The notes: generated from the letters alone by a model not told the origin. Counted from the first letter of the stretch, positions 45,908 to 54,561 are shown. The stretch is DNA of 64,000 nucleotides from Shewanella zhangzhouensis (GCF_019457615.1 NZ_CP080414.1:618501-682500), one strand, 5' to 3'. Numbers and translations are program-made.

Positions 45908-46939
45908 TTAGAAATCGTAACGTACACCTACGGTGAACACGTTGTCGTCTTTCAGGTCAACCTTGTTACCGGCAACCACGTGGTCACCTTCATACATGGC
46001 ATAGTGACCGAACAGCAGGGTGGATTTGGATACGCGATAATCGGCACCCACTGTGATGCTGGTTACGTTTACATCGGTAGCTGGCTCAGTACCTTTCAGA
46101 GAAGAGTAGTACTTACCAAAACCTGCTTCGTCTTTACCGTATTCGGCTTTCAGGTTTACACCGCTCAGGTTGTAAGCCACGTTCACGAAGTAAGTGTTGT
46201 TGTCGTTGCCGCTGTCCACTTTTTCAGTGTTCTGGAACAAACCGCCTACCTTGAAGTCACCCAGTTTTACCTGAGCAACGGCACGGTATGCATCTACGTT
46301 GCTGATGCCCTTGTTATAGGCACCGGCCAGGTAGAAGTTGTGCTTCTTCAGGCCTTTGTCACCCACGGTTACAGACAGGGCATACTGAGCGTCGTCGCTG
46401 CTGTTGTTGTCTTCCATCAGGTAGGTGGCGTTCAGGGTCACCAGGTCAGCGATGACTGGAGAGTAGTACCAGATACCGTCGGCGCTGCGGGTTTGTGCGG
46501 CAACCAGACGGTCGATATCCGCGTTGGTGTTACCGAACAGGTCAACACCACCCTCGGCTTGTTTGAATACTGTGTCATTGCGACCTACCAGTACAGTACC
46601 GGCACCGGTCTTGATACCCAGGAATGAGTTACGTGGCTTGAAGGTATCACCTTTGGAAGAGGTGTTTTCTACCTGGAACTCCAGTTGGTAAACGATATCG
46701 ATACCAGAGCTGATGTTCTCAGAGCCTTTCACGCCCAGGTGAGAGAAGTTGTTTTCAAAGTAGGTGCCGCTTTCGCCTACGGTAGCGCCATTGGTGCCGG
46801 ATTGCAGGGTAGAGCTGGCGTCAGAGTTGGTTACTGCAAGCTCGATACGGCCGTAGAACTGAGGACCTTCGGCCAGCGCGCCGAATGATGCCAGGGCCAT
46901 TACCGATGCTACTGATGCAGAGATAAGGGTCTTCTTCAT
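45908..46939 (-). CDS. Gram-negative general porin (Omp family)
   Basis: 343 residues from the ATG at 46939. The signal peptide MKKTLISASVASVMALASFG ends at ALA-E. The mature part opens with GPQFYGRIELAVTNS and ends with VFTVGVRYDF; the terminal Phe is typical of trimeric 16-strand porins. It is a paralogue of the next gene upstream, sharing RNDTVFKQAEGG(V/F)DLFGNTNADID almost unchanged. These porins let small solutes cross the outer membrane. An UUCG-type hairpin lies in its leader, and a CRP-like half-conserved site lies about 140 bases upstream. Confidence 0.92.
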   Translation of the reverse strand: MKKTLISASVASVMALASFGALAEGPQFYGRIELAVTNSDASSTLQSGTNGATVGESGTYFENNFSHLGVKGSENISSGIDIVYQLEFQVENTSSKGDTFKPRNSFLGIKTGAGTVLVGRNDTVFKQAEGGVDLFGNTNADIDRLVAAQTRSADGIWYYSPVIADLVTLNATYLMEDNNSSDDAQYALSVTVGDKGLKKHNFYLAGAYNKGISNVDAYRAVAQVKLGDFKVGGLFQNTEKVDSGNDNNTYFVNVAYNLSGVNLKAEYGKDEAGFGKYYSSLKGTEPATDVNVTSITVGADYRVSKSTLLFGHYAMYEGDHVVAGNKVDLKDDNVFTVGVRYDF

Positions 46940-47323
46940 GTTTACATGCTCCCTAGAACCGAAGTTCTGTTCCATTTTTATGGTTATTGAGTTGTTTTCG
47001 CTGGTTTGTTACAGGTATCCAGCCTCGTAACAAAGTTGCCGATGATTTTTACAGGTTTACCGATTGCAAGTTGTGGAGTGGATCAAACTTTCAGGCCGTA
47101 CAGGAAGGATTTAAGGCATTTTTGTGACTGAATCCTTTCTTGGCGGCGTTTTTACGATAAATCGAGCAAAAACACAGCGTTGACTACCTCCAAATGGGTA
47201 ATTCGCATCGACAAATTTGGTTTAACTTTAGCAGTGATGCATATAACTGCAATAAAAGTGACAAATTTTTTGCATTAAAAAGCGACCCGAAGGTCGCTTT
47301 TTATGGGTATTTTTATCAGATGC
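46940..47323 (-). promoter_or_regulatory. Leader and promoter region of the downstream porin gene
   Basis: This 384-base gap holds four recognisable elements. There is a leader hairpin AGAAC-TTCG-GTTCT at 46955-46968, right before the ribosome binding site. TGTGG-N6-TCAAA at 47072-47087 resembles a CRP site (8 of 10 positions). The inverted repeat AAGGATT/AATCCTT lies at 47105-47137. The terminator of the upstream porin gene lies at 47277-47302. No open frame of note is present. Confidence 0.55.
47277..47302 (-). terminator. Intrinsic terminator of the upstream porin gene
   Basis: AAAAAGCGACC-CGA-AGGTCGCTTTTT follows the porin stop at 47324, on the minus strand. Confidence 0.87.
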
Positions 47324-48391
47324 TTAGAAGTCTACTCGCAGACCCAGGGTGATCACGTCGTCGTCCAGAGAGACCTTGGTGCCGCCAAGCAACATATCCC
47401 CATCAAATCGGGTGAAATGACCATAAACCAGAGTATTTTTGCTCAGACGATGATCGGCACCCAGGGTGTATTGCTGTAAATCGACGTTCTCGACCTGTTC
47501 CATGCCAAAATCAGAATCACCTACCATGCGGCCGACATACTTACCCAGCCCTGAATCGTCCTGGCCGTAGGTTGCCTTCAGGGTTGTGTTACCCAGCTTG
47601 TAACCGGCGTTGATAAACCAGGTGTCACCTTCCAGATTGCTGTATTTATCTGCCACATGTTCCGAGTTTTGATAGAGCGCGCCCAGTATCAGCTCCCCGA
47701 ATTTAACCTGAGCCACGCCGCGGTAAGCTTTAATGCCATCCAGGCCATCGTTGTATGCAGCAGCAACATAGTAGTTTTGGGCCTTCAGGGCCTTGTCACC
47801 CATGGTCGCGGACAGGGCATAGGTGTTACCGCTCCAGTCATCGTCTTCACCGGGATTGAACCAGCTGCCTTGTTCATAGTTATCTTCCATGACGTAGGTG
47901 GCGTTCAGCGTGAGAATGTCAGCGATTTTCGGGGAGTAATAGGTGATGCTGTCACCGAGGCGACTTTGCCCTGCCACCAGCAGATCAATATCTGCGTTGG
48001 TGTTGCCAAACAGGTCGAAGCCTCCCTCCGACTGCTTGAACACGGTGTCGTTACGGCCAATTAAAGCAGTACCCGCTTGAGTTTGCAGGCCCACGAAGGT
48101 GTTACGGGTATTAAAAGTGTCGCCTGAATTGTCGAAGTTATTTACGCCAAATTCCATTTGATAAATCAGAGCGATATTTTGGCTAAGCTGTTCGCTGCCT
48201 TTTACGCCGAGCCAAGAGAAATTGTTTTCAAATACAGTGCCATCTTTTTGGTTTTGGGTGGCGTAACCTGTATTGGAATTGGTGGCGGCCAGGTCGACAC
48301 GGCCATAAAACGCAGGGCCATCAGCCAGGGTGGCGAAAGAAGACAGGGCGGCACCCGTGGCAACGGCCGATGCGATAAGAGATTTTTTCAT
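47324..48391 (-). CDS. Gram-negative general porin (Omp family), paralogue
   Basis: 355 residues from the ATG at 48391, with GAGGAA about six bases upstream. The signal peptide MKKSLIASAVATGAALSSFA ends at TLA-D. The mature part starts GPAFYGRVDLAATNS and ends VITLGLRVDF. It shares the blocks RNDTVFKQSEGGFDLFGNTN and LTLNATYVMEDN with its neighbour, so the two arose by tandem duplication. Each has its own terminator, so regulation is probably separate. A near-perfect CRP site lies about 95-110 bases upstream. Confidence 0.92.
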   Translation of the reverse strand: MKKSLIASAVATGAALSSFATLADGPAFYGRVDLAATNSNTGYATQNQKDGTVFENNFSWLGVKGSEQLSQNIALIYQMEFGVNNFDNSGDTFNTRNTFVGLQTQAGTALIGRNDTVFKQSEGGFDLFGNTNADIDLLVAGQSRLGDSITYYSPKIADILTLNATYVMEDNYEQGSWFNPGEDDDWSGNTYALSATMGDKALKAQNYYVAAAYNDGLDGIKAYRGVAQVKFGELILGALYQNSEHVADKYSNLEGDTWFINAGYKLGNTTLKATYGQDDSGLGKYVGRMVGDSDFGMEQVENVDLQQYTLGADHRLSKNTLVYGHFTRFDGDMLLGGTKVSLDDDVITLGLRVDF

Positions 48392-48417
48392 GGCGGATTC
48401 CTCACTATTGACGGGAC

Positions 48418-48440
48418 AGGGGCGTTGGGTTGTCGCCCCT
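48418..48440 (-). repeat. Leader hairpin of the porin gene
   Basis: AGGGGCG-N9-CGCCCCT is a perfect 7-bp inverted repeat in the likely 5' untranslated region, about 27 bases before the porin start. It may affect mRNA stability or translation. Confidence 0.6.
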
Positions 48441-48484
48441 TTCTTGAATGCGGCAGCAGTGTGGCAGTCCGTTAAAAGGCAGAG

Positions 48485-48500
48485 CGTGATCCAGATCACG
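48485..48500. promoter_or_regulatory. CRP-like binding site
   Basis: CGTGATCCAGATCACG at 48485-48500 matches the GTGA-N6-TCAC core of a cAMP-receptor-protein site on both arms. It lies between the porin gene and divergent tcdA. Position and strength suggest catabolite or respiratory control of the porin; in Shewanella CRP regulates anaerobic respiration. Confidence 0.7.
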
Positions 48501-48728
48501 CTAGATAAAATGAGGCTTGTTTATATCCTATTGTTTTACTTTGATAAAACAGGTTTTTGCTGAAAGTGTAACCGCTCTATTTATCTTCTGGAACCTGTCG
48601 CTGACAGTGCTAACATGTCAGGCACACATGGCCTGATTTGTATCAAGCCGCTCTGAAACGTCCCGTGCTTTCGGGCTGCGGCACTTTAGGCTAGAATGCG
48701 GCGTTTTTTACGGCATGGGGATCCACAG

Positions 48729-49529
48729 GTGGAACAGCAGCTGACACAGTCCTATCTGGACCGATTTGGTGGTATTGGCAGACTCTATGGTCAGCAGGCG
48801 CTGGTGCGTTTTCAGCAAGCCCATGTGCTGGTTATAGGCATAGGGGGCGTCGGCACCTGGGTGGCAGAGTCCCTTGCCCGCAGCGGCATCGGTCACCTTA
48901 GCCTGATGGATCTGGATGATGTGTGCGTGACCAACACCAATCGCCAAATTCACGCATTGAGCGACACCATAGGCCAGTCCAAAGTGGCGGTGATGGCAGA
49001 GCGTATCCGCGCTATCAACCCTGAATGCCAGATTGACGAGTTGGAAGACTTTATCACCCCCGACAACCTCGCCGAGTATCTGGGGCCCGCATGCGGTATC
49101 GACTATGTGGTGGATTGTATCGATGCCGTTAAACCCAAGGCCGCACTCATAGCCTGGTGCAAACGCAACAAAATTCGCATCATTACCGTGGGCGGTGCCG
49201 GCGGCCAGTTGGATCCCACGAAAATTCAGGTGACAGATCTTTCCCGCACCATTCAGGACCCCCTGCTTGCCAAGGTGCGCAATATTTTGCGTCGTGAATA
49301 CAATTTCTCCCGTAATCTCGAGCGCAAGTTTGCCGTCGAAGCGGTGTTTTCCACCGAGGCGCTGACTTATCCGGGTAAGGATGGCGAGGTTTGTGCCACC
49401 AAGCCTGCCGAAGGTGGCAGCATGCGAATGGACTGCGCTTCAGGCTTCGGCGCCGTGACCGTGGTCACCGGCACCTTTGGTTTTATGGCGGTGAGCCGGG
49501 TGTTGATGTGGCTTAAGCAAAAAGCCTAA
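48729..49529 (+). CDS. tcdA: tRNA threonylcarbamoyladenosine dehydratase TcdA (CsdL)
   Basis: 266 residues from the GTG at 48729, preceded by GGGGA. The E1-like ATP-binding fold shows VLVIGIGGVGTWVAESLARS and MDLDDVCVTNTNRQ. Conserved downstream blocks include VDCIDAVKPKAALI and TVGGAGGQLDPTKI. TcdA dehydrates t6A to the cyclic ct6A form at position 37 of tRNAs. It is convergent with the following kinase gene, with the two stop codons overlapping by four bases. Confidence 0.94.
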   Translation: MEQQLTQSYLDRFGGIGRLYGQQALVRFQQAHVLVIGIGGVGTWVAESLARSGIGHLSLMDLDDVCVTNTNRQIHALSDTIGQSKVAVMAERIRAINPECQIDELEDFITPDNLAEYLGPACGIDYVVDCIDAVKPKAALIAWCKRNKIRIITVGGAGGQLDPTKIQVTDLSRTIQDPLLAKVRNILRREYNFSRNLERKFAVEAVFSTEALTYPGKDGEVCATKPAEGGSMRMDCASGFGAVTVVTGTFGFMAVSRVLMWLKQKA

Positions 49530-51169
49530 ATATGGAATTGATAGCCGTCTTTGACTGAGTCGCTGGCCTGCAGATTGTCATCCCGTTTTACCGGTATGCT
49601 GAGGACAAAGCAGGCCCCTCCCAGGGTTGACTTTCCTTCATAACGCACGCTGCCTTTCAGCAGGGTGGCTGCGTTGAATGCCGCCGACAGTCCCAGCCCA
49701 GTGCCGCCCCGGGCACGGGTGGTGGTATAAAAGGGCTCAAACATATGCTCGGCGACATCGGCTGAAATCCCGGGCCCATTATCCTCAAGGCGTATTATAA
49801 GGCGCCGGTTTTCCAGATACGCCTCTACCCGGAACAGATTTTCCCGTCCCTGTGCAAAGGCATGGGCATAGATGTTGGACATCAGATTACTCAGGATCTG
49901 GTTGAGCAGGCTGTAGTTTGTTTCCACTTGCAGTTCATCGGCAATATCCAGTTCCATATTGGCCACTGTTGGCGCATAGATAAGTTGCGTAGATTCGTGA
50001 ATGTCACGGCAAAGCTGGGCAACGGGGATTTGCTCGTGGGCCTCATGGCTGTTTTCTGCCGCAATGGTTTTGAACTTCTGGATGAGGTTGCTTGCGCGGG
50101 TGATGTTGCTGACGATGAGTTCACAGCTTTGCTGATACTCTTCGAGGATGGCGTTGATTTCCTCCAGGGTGGCCTCTTCACTGTGAATGAGGCTGATTAG
50201 CTCATCGATGTGAGCCAACTGGGTGCTGGCGGCGGTCAGGCAAATCCCAATTGGAGTGTTGATTTCGTGGGCCACACCGGACACCAACCCCCCCAGTGCC
50301 GCCATTTTTTCCTGTTCAACCAGCGCTTCCTGCGCCCGTTTCAGAATCACCAGCGACTGTTCCAGCTCCATAGTGCGCTCTTTTACCTGCTTGGCGAGTT
50401 CTTCCTTATATGAACGCTCCAGTTCAAGCAGCCGTTCCCGGTCTTCCAGCGCGTGTTGCAAGTCGGACTTGGACTTTTTCAAGGCACCGAATGAGCGATG
50501 CAGCTGCTCCTGCATTTCGTTTATCGCCAGGGCGACCTGATCGAATTCGTTTTGGGCACCGCGCTTTTGAAACGTCAGCGGCTGATACTCATGTTCGACG
50601 CTGATGTCCTGGCAATAGGCTGCCAGGGTATTGAGGTGGCGGGTAATGTTGAGCCACACCAGGATAAGGATCATACCGGCCACCAAAAAGGTTTTGATGG
50701 CGTTGGAGAGCAATATGATTATGGCCTTGTCATAAATGCGTTCGTACACGGCATTCAAGTCGGCCTGGATGGTGAGTTTACCCACAGAGATGCTTTCACT
50801 GCCGGAGCTGTAGTTCAGAGAAAACACCTTCTCGATAAAGTTCTTGTCGATGGGCGCACCACGGCTCCAATGCTGACCGCTGTCGTCATCGATGGAGATA
50901 TAGGTAATATCGGGCAGCTGGATAAGGCCTTCGAGTTGAGTATTGATAAGACGCTCATCAATCACCCAGATACTGGCCGCCAGTACGTCGAGGTTCACTT
51001 TCTCGATGTTGGAGAAGGCACGATCGATACGGTTAAGATCGCCGTTATAGTCATTAAACAGCTGATAGCCGGTGGTGATGAGGGTGATAAGCGAGCTGAA
51101 CAGCACGATCGAAATCATCAGCCTGCGACCGATTTTGCTGCTCACCGCCTGACGAGAAAAACCCAGCAT
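49526..51169 (-). CDS. Membrane sensor histidine kinase
   Basis: 547 residues. Two transmembrane helices (near 17-40 and ~170-190) flank a periplasmic sensor region of ~130 residues containing ISIDDDSGQHWSRG. A HAMP-like stretch and coiled coil lead to an atypical dimerisation box with the phospho-His in GGLVSGVAHEINTPIG. HATPase_c motifs are complete (LSNLMSNIYAHAF, EDNGPGIS, TGLGLSAAF). No receiver domain is fused and no response regulator gene lies next to it, so its partner and signal are unknown. Confidence 0.88.
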   Translation of the reverse strand: MLGFSRQAVSSKIGRRLMISIVLFSSLITLITTGYQLFNDYNGDLNRIDRAFSNIEKVNLDVLAASIWVIDERLINTQLEGLIQLPDITYISIDDDSGQHWSRGAPIDKNFIEKVFSLNYSSGSESISVGKLTIQADLNAVYERIYDKAIIILLSNAIKTFLVAGMILILVWLNITRHLNTLAAYCQDISVEHEYQPLTFQKRGAQNEFDQVALAINEMQEQLHRSFGALKKSKSDLQHALEDRERLLELERSYKEELAKQVKERTMELEQSLVILKRAQEALVEQEKMAALGGLVSGVAHEINTPIGICLTAASTQLAHIDELISLIHSEEATLEEINAILEEYQQSCELIVSNITRASNLIQKFKTIAAENSHEAHEQIPVAQLCRDIHESTQLIYAPTVANMELDIADELQVETNYSLLNQILSNLMSNIYAHAFAQGRENLFRVEAYLENRRLIIRLEDNGPGISADVAEHMFEPFYTTTRARGGTGLGLSAAFNAATLLKGSVRYEGKSTLGGACFVLSIPVKRDDNLQASDSVKDGYQFHI

Positions 51170-51338
51170 GCTTTCTAATTAGTCCTAACCTGCATTTGAA
51201 TATGTATAAGCATAGTTTGGCTAATAAAAAAACGCTGAAATTCTGCAACCTGAGTACAAATTGACATATCTGTTAAGGCTGGCATCCAACTTGCTTTGAG
51301 TGAGCAGAAGTTCAATTTTTTGACGGAAGAGGTGTGTG

Positions 51339-51959
51339 ATGAAGGTGCCTGAATGGAATGTCCCGGGGGTAGCGTCACTGAAAGCCTGGGGATTTAGAAG
51401 CATGCTTTGGCTGCTGATAGCGACCCTTACATTGAAATTTGCGCCGCAATCCTGGCTGGCGACTTTGCATCTTGACCAGTGGGTAATTCAGGAGTCGGCC
51501 TTGATAGGCCTTGGGTTGATTGTTGCCTGCGCTTTTTTTGCATCGCTTTTGGCCAATTTCTTATTGGACGAGGCTATCGGTTATCTGGGGACCAAACGGA
51601 AAAAAGAAGTCATTGAGCACAAGGTTAAATTGCTCGATCCGGCTGAACGTGCGCTGCTCAGAGAGTTTTTTTTACAGGGAAAAACCATTTTGACCCTGCC
51701 GGTGGAAGAGTTGGCAGTTCGCAGCCTGGTGGATACCAATATTCTCGAGTGCCTCGGCAATCTGAAGCACTATGCCATCCAGGGTTCAACGGCAGATTAC
51801 AAGATAAGCATGCTGGCGAGAGAGCATCTGAACCGAAATGTGCTCAGATTGCCCAATGGGGAGCTGAGTCAGGAAGATATGCAAAACCTGATAAAGGCGC
51901 GTCCTGGCTTTGTGGGTAACGTGGTATCACACCGCAAGCCACCCCAGCGCGCTGCCTGA
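51339..51959 (+). CDS. SieB-like (superinfection exclusion B) membrane protein
   Basis: 206 residues. The ATG at 51339 follows AAGAGG by six bases. Two N-terminal transmembrane helices (SMLWLLIATLTLKFAPQSW and SALIGLGLIVACAFFASLLA) are followed by a soluble region with LLDPAERALLREFFLQGK, a pattern seen in the superinfection-exclusion protein B family. In phage lambda and P22, SieB aborts infection by other phages. No other phage genes are near, so here it may be a chromosomal relative with another role. The family call rests on motif memory only. Confidence 0.55.
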   Translation: MKVPEWNVPGVASLKAWGFRSMLWLLIATLTLKFAPQSWLATLHLDQWVIQESALIGLGLIVACAFFASLLANFLLDEAIGYLGTKRKKEVIEHKVKLLDPAERALLREFFLQGKTILTLPVEELAVRSLVDTNILECLGNLKHYAIQGSTADYKISMLAREHLNRNVLRLPNGELSQEDMQNLIKARPGFVGNVVSHRKPPQRAA

Positions 51960-51987
51960 GCCGCGCCGAACAAAAACACAGACATAA

Positions 51988-52010
51988 AAAGGGGGGCCAT
52001 TCGGCCCCCT
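51988..52010. terminator. Hairpin terminator between the SieB-like gene and the small membrane-protein gene
   Basis: AGGGGGGCC-ATTC-GGCCCCCT preceded by AAAA forms a strong stem between convergent genes. T-runs are weak on the plus side; the stem serves best for the minus strand. Confidence 0.7.
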
Positions 52011-52056
52011 AATTCACTCTTGAAACATGCACAGTTAAGAACATTGAAAGCAAAAA

Positions 52057-52185
52057 CTAAGGCTTCGCAGACTTCACAAACAGCATCCACATGATGTAGG
52101 AAATTATCCCTAAAGTGGTGAAGATCACTATCATTGACATTAACCCTATCGGGTTACCAAACATCAAATCCAGCCAAAACGCCAT
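52057..52185 (-). CDS. DUF3149-type small inner-membrane protein
   Basis: This short open frame gives 42 residues from the ATG at 52185 to a TAG at 52057, with AGAGGA eight bases upstream. The protein starts MAFWLDLMFGNPIGLMSMIV and has one transmembrane helix followed by a short basic end (MLFVKSAKP). This matches the small DUF3149 family of gammaproteobacteria, whose members start with nearly the same sequence. Function unknown; many such proteins associate with larger membrane complexes. Confidence 0.82.
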   Translation of the reverse strand: MAFWLDLMFGNPIGLMSMIVIFTTLGIISYIMWMLFVKSAKP

Positions 52186-52431
52186 GATTGAAATCCTCTT
52201 TTCCGTGAAGTCGGATTTAAGGTAACTCTCAGTTCAGTTGGCTTTCCTGATCTTGATCAATAAAGCTCCCTATTGATTAGCACTATGAAAAACAAGTGTT
52301 AATAATTTGATGTGAATCAACTTTTGCTCAATTTTGAGAGCCTGAACCATAATTGATTTTGGGATGAACAGAGAAACTACCTGACTTCTCTCTCTTTTGG
52401 GGTAGCCGCGGAGTGAGCTTGAGGGATGCCA

Positions 52432-53988
52432 ATGCTTTTTGAAAACAAGATGTTCCAACGACTGGGCTGGCTGCTGCTGTTGGTTGTATTGGTGCTGTTG
52501 TTGGCCAAATCCCTGTGGCTTGAAGCCATGGCGCTGCTGCTCGCGGCAGTTATCATTGGTGTTGGCCTTATGGGGCAGGCCAAAGCCTTGGCGAGTTTGG
52601 AGACCGGGGTAGCTAATCTTGCCGACGGTGATTTGACACAGAGGTTTGATGGTCACGCTGGTGATAACTATGCGCAGGTCGCCAAAGGGTTGCAGCGCAT
52701 GAGTGAAGACGTCACCCGGACCGTGTCGGCGCTTTCGGATACCAGCGAGGCGATGAATCAGGTTGCCAGAGAGCTTAAGTCTGTCAGCGAACTTGCTGCC
52801 TTGGGTGTGGCCTCACAGGAACAGCGTACCGAAGAGGCGGCAGCCTCCATGGCGCAAATGGTTCATACGGTGCAGGATATTTCTGCCAGTGCTGCACGTG
52901 TTGCAGCATCGGTCGATGACACCATGGGCCGCGCCGAGCATGGTGGTCGCCTGGTGAATCAGGCGGTGGGACGCATCAACTCGATGGCCGAGCAGATCAG
53001 CCAGAGTGAAATTGTCATTGAGCATTTGGCGCAGGATGCCGCCAGCATCAGCAGCATTATCGACACCATCTCTCAGGTTGCTGAGCAAACCAACTTGCTG
53101 GCCCTCAATGCTGCCATTGAGAGTGCCAGAGCCGGCGAACACGGCCGTGGTTTTGCTGTGGTGGCAGATGAAGTGCGCAATCTGGCCAAACGCACCTCAG
53201 AGGCGACAGTGGAAATTCAGCAGCAAATACAGGCGCTGCAGGCGGGGAGTCGCAATGGGGTGGCGGTGATGCATGCCTCGGTAGCACTGGCAGAGGAAAC
53301 CCGGGGGCTGGTGAGTGAGGCCAGCGAAGCACTCACAGTGATAGTGACGCAGGTTGGCGAAATCACCCAGATGAGCCACCAAATCGCCGCCGCGTCCGAG
53401 CATCAGCAGCAAGTGGCCGAGCAAATCAACGAGTCTATTGCCTCTATCTCCCATCAGGCGACCGAAAACGCCGCCAACACCAACCGTAACAATCTTACCA
53501 GCCTTAAACTCTTCAACATGTCTCAGGAAATCGGTTCGCTGCTGCACAGATTCCATGCGGACAAGAGCCGTATCAGCCATGAGAAAGCCTTTGTCAGCTG
53601 GGGCCCCTCCCTCGACATTGGTATGGCCGAAGTCAATCGCCAACACCAAAGACTGATTACCCTGATAAACGAGCTGCACCGGGCCATCAATGAGGGCTAT
53701 GGGTTGGCGGCAATCAAACGTATTGTGCAGGGGCTGGTGGATTACACAGCTAACCACTTCAGCTACGAAGAGGAGCTGTTTGCCCGCTTTGGCTACCCTC
53801 AGAGTCAGGCCCACGAAAACGAGCACAAGCAGTTGGTCACTCAGGTGCTCGACTTCCAGCGCCGGGTTGGCAGGGGGGAAAATGTCTCCGATGAGCTGAT
53901 GGCGTTTCTCAAGGCCTGGCTTATCAACCACATCCAGGGCAGCGATAAGGAATATGCTCCCTATCTGCTGGCCAAAGGCGCCGACTAA
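52432..53988 (+). CDS. Methyl-accepting chemotaxis protein with C-terminal bacteriohemerythrin domain
   Basis: 518 residues from the ATG at 52432 (GAGGG at a good distance; an ATG two codons earlier is possible). Two close N-terminal helices (LLLLVVLVLLLAKSLWLEA, LLLAAVIIGVGLMGQAKAL) and no periplasmic domain are followed by HAMP-like and signalling regions with the tip ISQVAEQTNLLALNAAIESA. The last ~130 residues form a hemerythrin fold. The iron ligands are all visible: H in NRQHQRLI, HFSYEE, HENEH and HIQGSD. The protein should bind a diiron-oxo centre and sense oxygen or redox state in the cytoplasm, like DcrH of Desulfovibrio. Confidence 0.9.
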   Translation: MLFENKMFQRLGWLLLLVVLVLLLAKSLWLEAMALLLAAVIIGVGLMGQAKALASLETGVANLADGDLTQRFDGHAGDNYAQVAKGLQRMSEDVTRTVSALSDTSEAMNQVARELKSVSELAALGVASQEQRTEEAAASMAQMVHTVQDISASAARVAASVDDTMGRAEHGGRLVNQAVGRINSMAEQISQSEIVIEHLAQDAASISSIIDTISQVAEQTNLLALNAAIESARAGEHGRGFAVVADEVRNLAKRTSEATVEIQQQIQALQAGSRNGVAVMHASVALAEETRGLVSEASEALTVIVTQVGEITQMSHQIAAASEHQQQVAEQINESIASISHQATENAANTNRNNLTSLKLFNMSQEIGSLLHRFHADKSRISHEKAFVSWGPSLDIGMAEVNRQHQRLITLINELHRAINEGYGLAAIKRIVQGLVDYTANHFSYEEELFARFGYPQSQAHENEHKQLVTQVLDFQRRVGRGENVSDELMAFLKAWLINHIQGSDKEYAPYLLAKGAD

Positions 53989-54049
53989 CGTCGCCTGTCG
54001 TATTTTTGCGCAATCGAAACATCCTTTTTCGGTAAGCGCGGGAAAGGGC

Positions 54050-54077
54050 TTGCCAAGAGAATGGGGCCGCGTATAAT
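54050..54077 (+). promoter_or_regulatory. Sigma-70 promoter of the tRNA-Leu locus
   Basis: TTGCCA (54050-54055) and TATAAT (54072-54077) are separated by 16 bases. They lie just upstream of the truncated tRNA-Leu copy, so the transcript would run through the fragment into the intact tRNA. Confidence 0.7.
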
Positions 54078-54122
54078 CCAACGTCATTGTCGGGTTAGAA
54101 GCCTGATAATGAGAAAATTTGT

Positions 54123-54162
54123 GCCAGAGTGGTGAAATTGGTAGACACAGGGGATTCAAAAT
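54123..54162 (+). pseudogene. Truncated tRNA-Leu (5' half only)
   Basis: The 40 bases at 54123-54162 are identical to the first 40 bases of the intact tRNA-Leu at 54279, ending in the anticodon loop. Identity extends a few bases upstream (49 bases in total, 54114-54162 and 54270-54318, spaced by 156). The 3' half is missing, so it cannot fold as a tRNA. It is probably left over from a tandem tRNA gene or a recombination event. Confidence 0.85.
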
Positions 54163-54230
54163 GCGCTGCGTCTTCTCGAAAAATTTCACTAAGCTGTTGA
54201 AAGTAAGAAGTTAGTTCTCTAGAATTAACA

Positions 54231-54267
54231 CGCGAAACCCTTGCAAAGTTTTGCAAAGAATTTCGCG
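54231..54267. repeat. Inverted repeat with internal direct repeats between the tRNA copies
   Basis: CGCGAAA (54231-54237) and TTTCGCG (54261-54267) are perfect complements. Between them TTGCAAAG occurs twice in tandem. It lies just before the intact tRNA-Leu. Confidence 0.6.
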
Positions 54268-54278
54268 AAAAAATTTGT

Positions 54279-54365
54279 GCCAGAGTGGTGAAATTGGTAG
54301 ACACAGGGGATTCAAAATCCCCCGCCCTTAAAAGCGTGTCGGTTCGAGTCCGACCTCTGGTACCA
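54279..54365 (+). tRNA. tRNA-Leu, anticodon CAA
   Basis: An 87-base class II tRNA with a long variable arm and encoded CCA. The acceptor stem GCCAGAG pairs with CTCTGGT (G-U at the first pair, as in other bacterial tRNA-Leu). The anticodon loop TTCAAAA at 54311-54317 gives CAA, which reads UUG. The T arm is GTCGG-TTCGAGT-CCGAC. A terminator follows. The mobile island begins just after this gene, so its 3' end is the probable integration site. Confidence 0.95.
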
Positions 54366-54370
54366 TCCTT

Positions 54371-54397
54371 AAAGCCGACATGAAGTCGGTTTTTTTG
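54371..54397 (+). terminator. Intrinsic terminator of tRNA-Leu
   Basis: GCCGAC-ATGAA-GTCGGT followed by TTTTTTT lies just past the CCA end. Confidence 0.88.
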
Positions 54398-54561
54398 TAC
54401 CTAAAATAAGGTGTTACACGCTTACGCCTTGGTCAGGAACCGGTTCCGGTTTCTGCTTTTTCTACCCTTCAGCCCTTCCAAATTTAACATTCTTTGCAAG
54501 ACACTCCGGCACCTCTTTGCCCTCGATTTTGACCCTAAATTGGCTATCTCAGCTTTGCATA

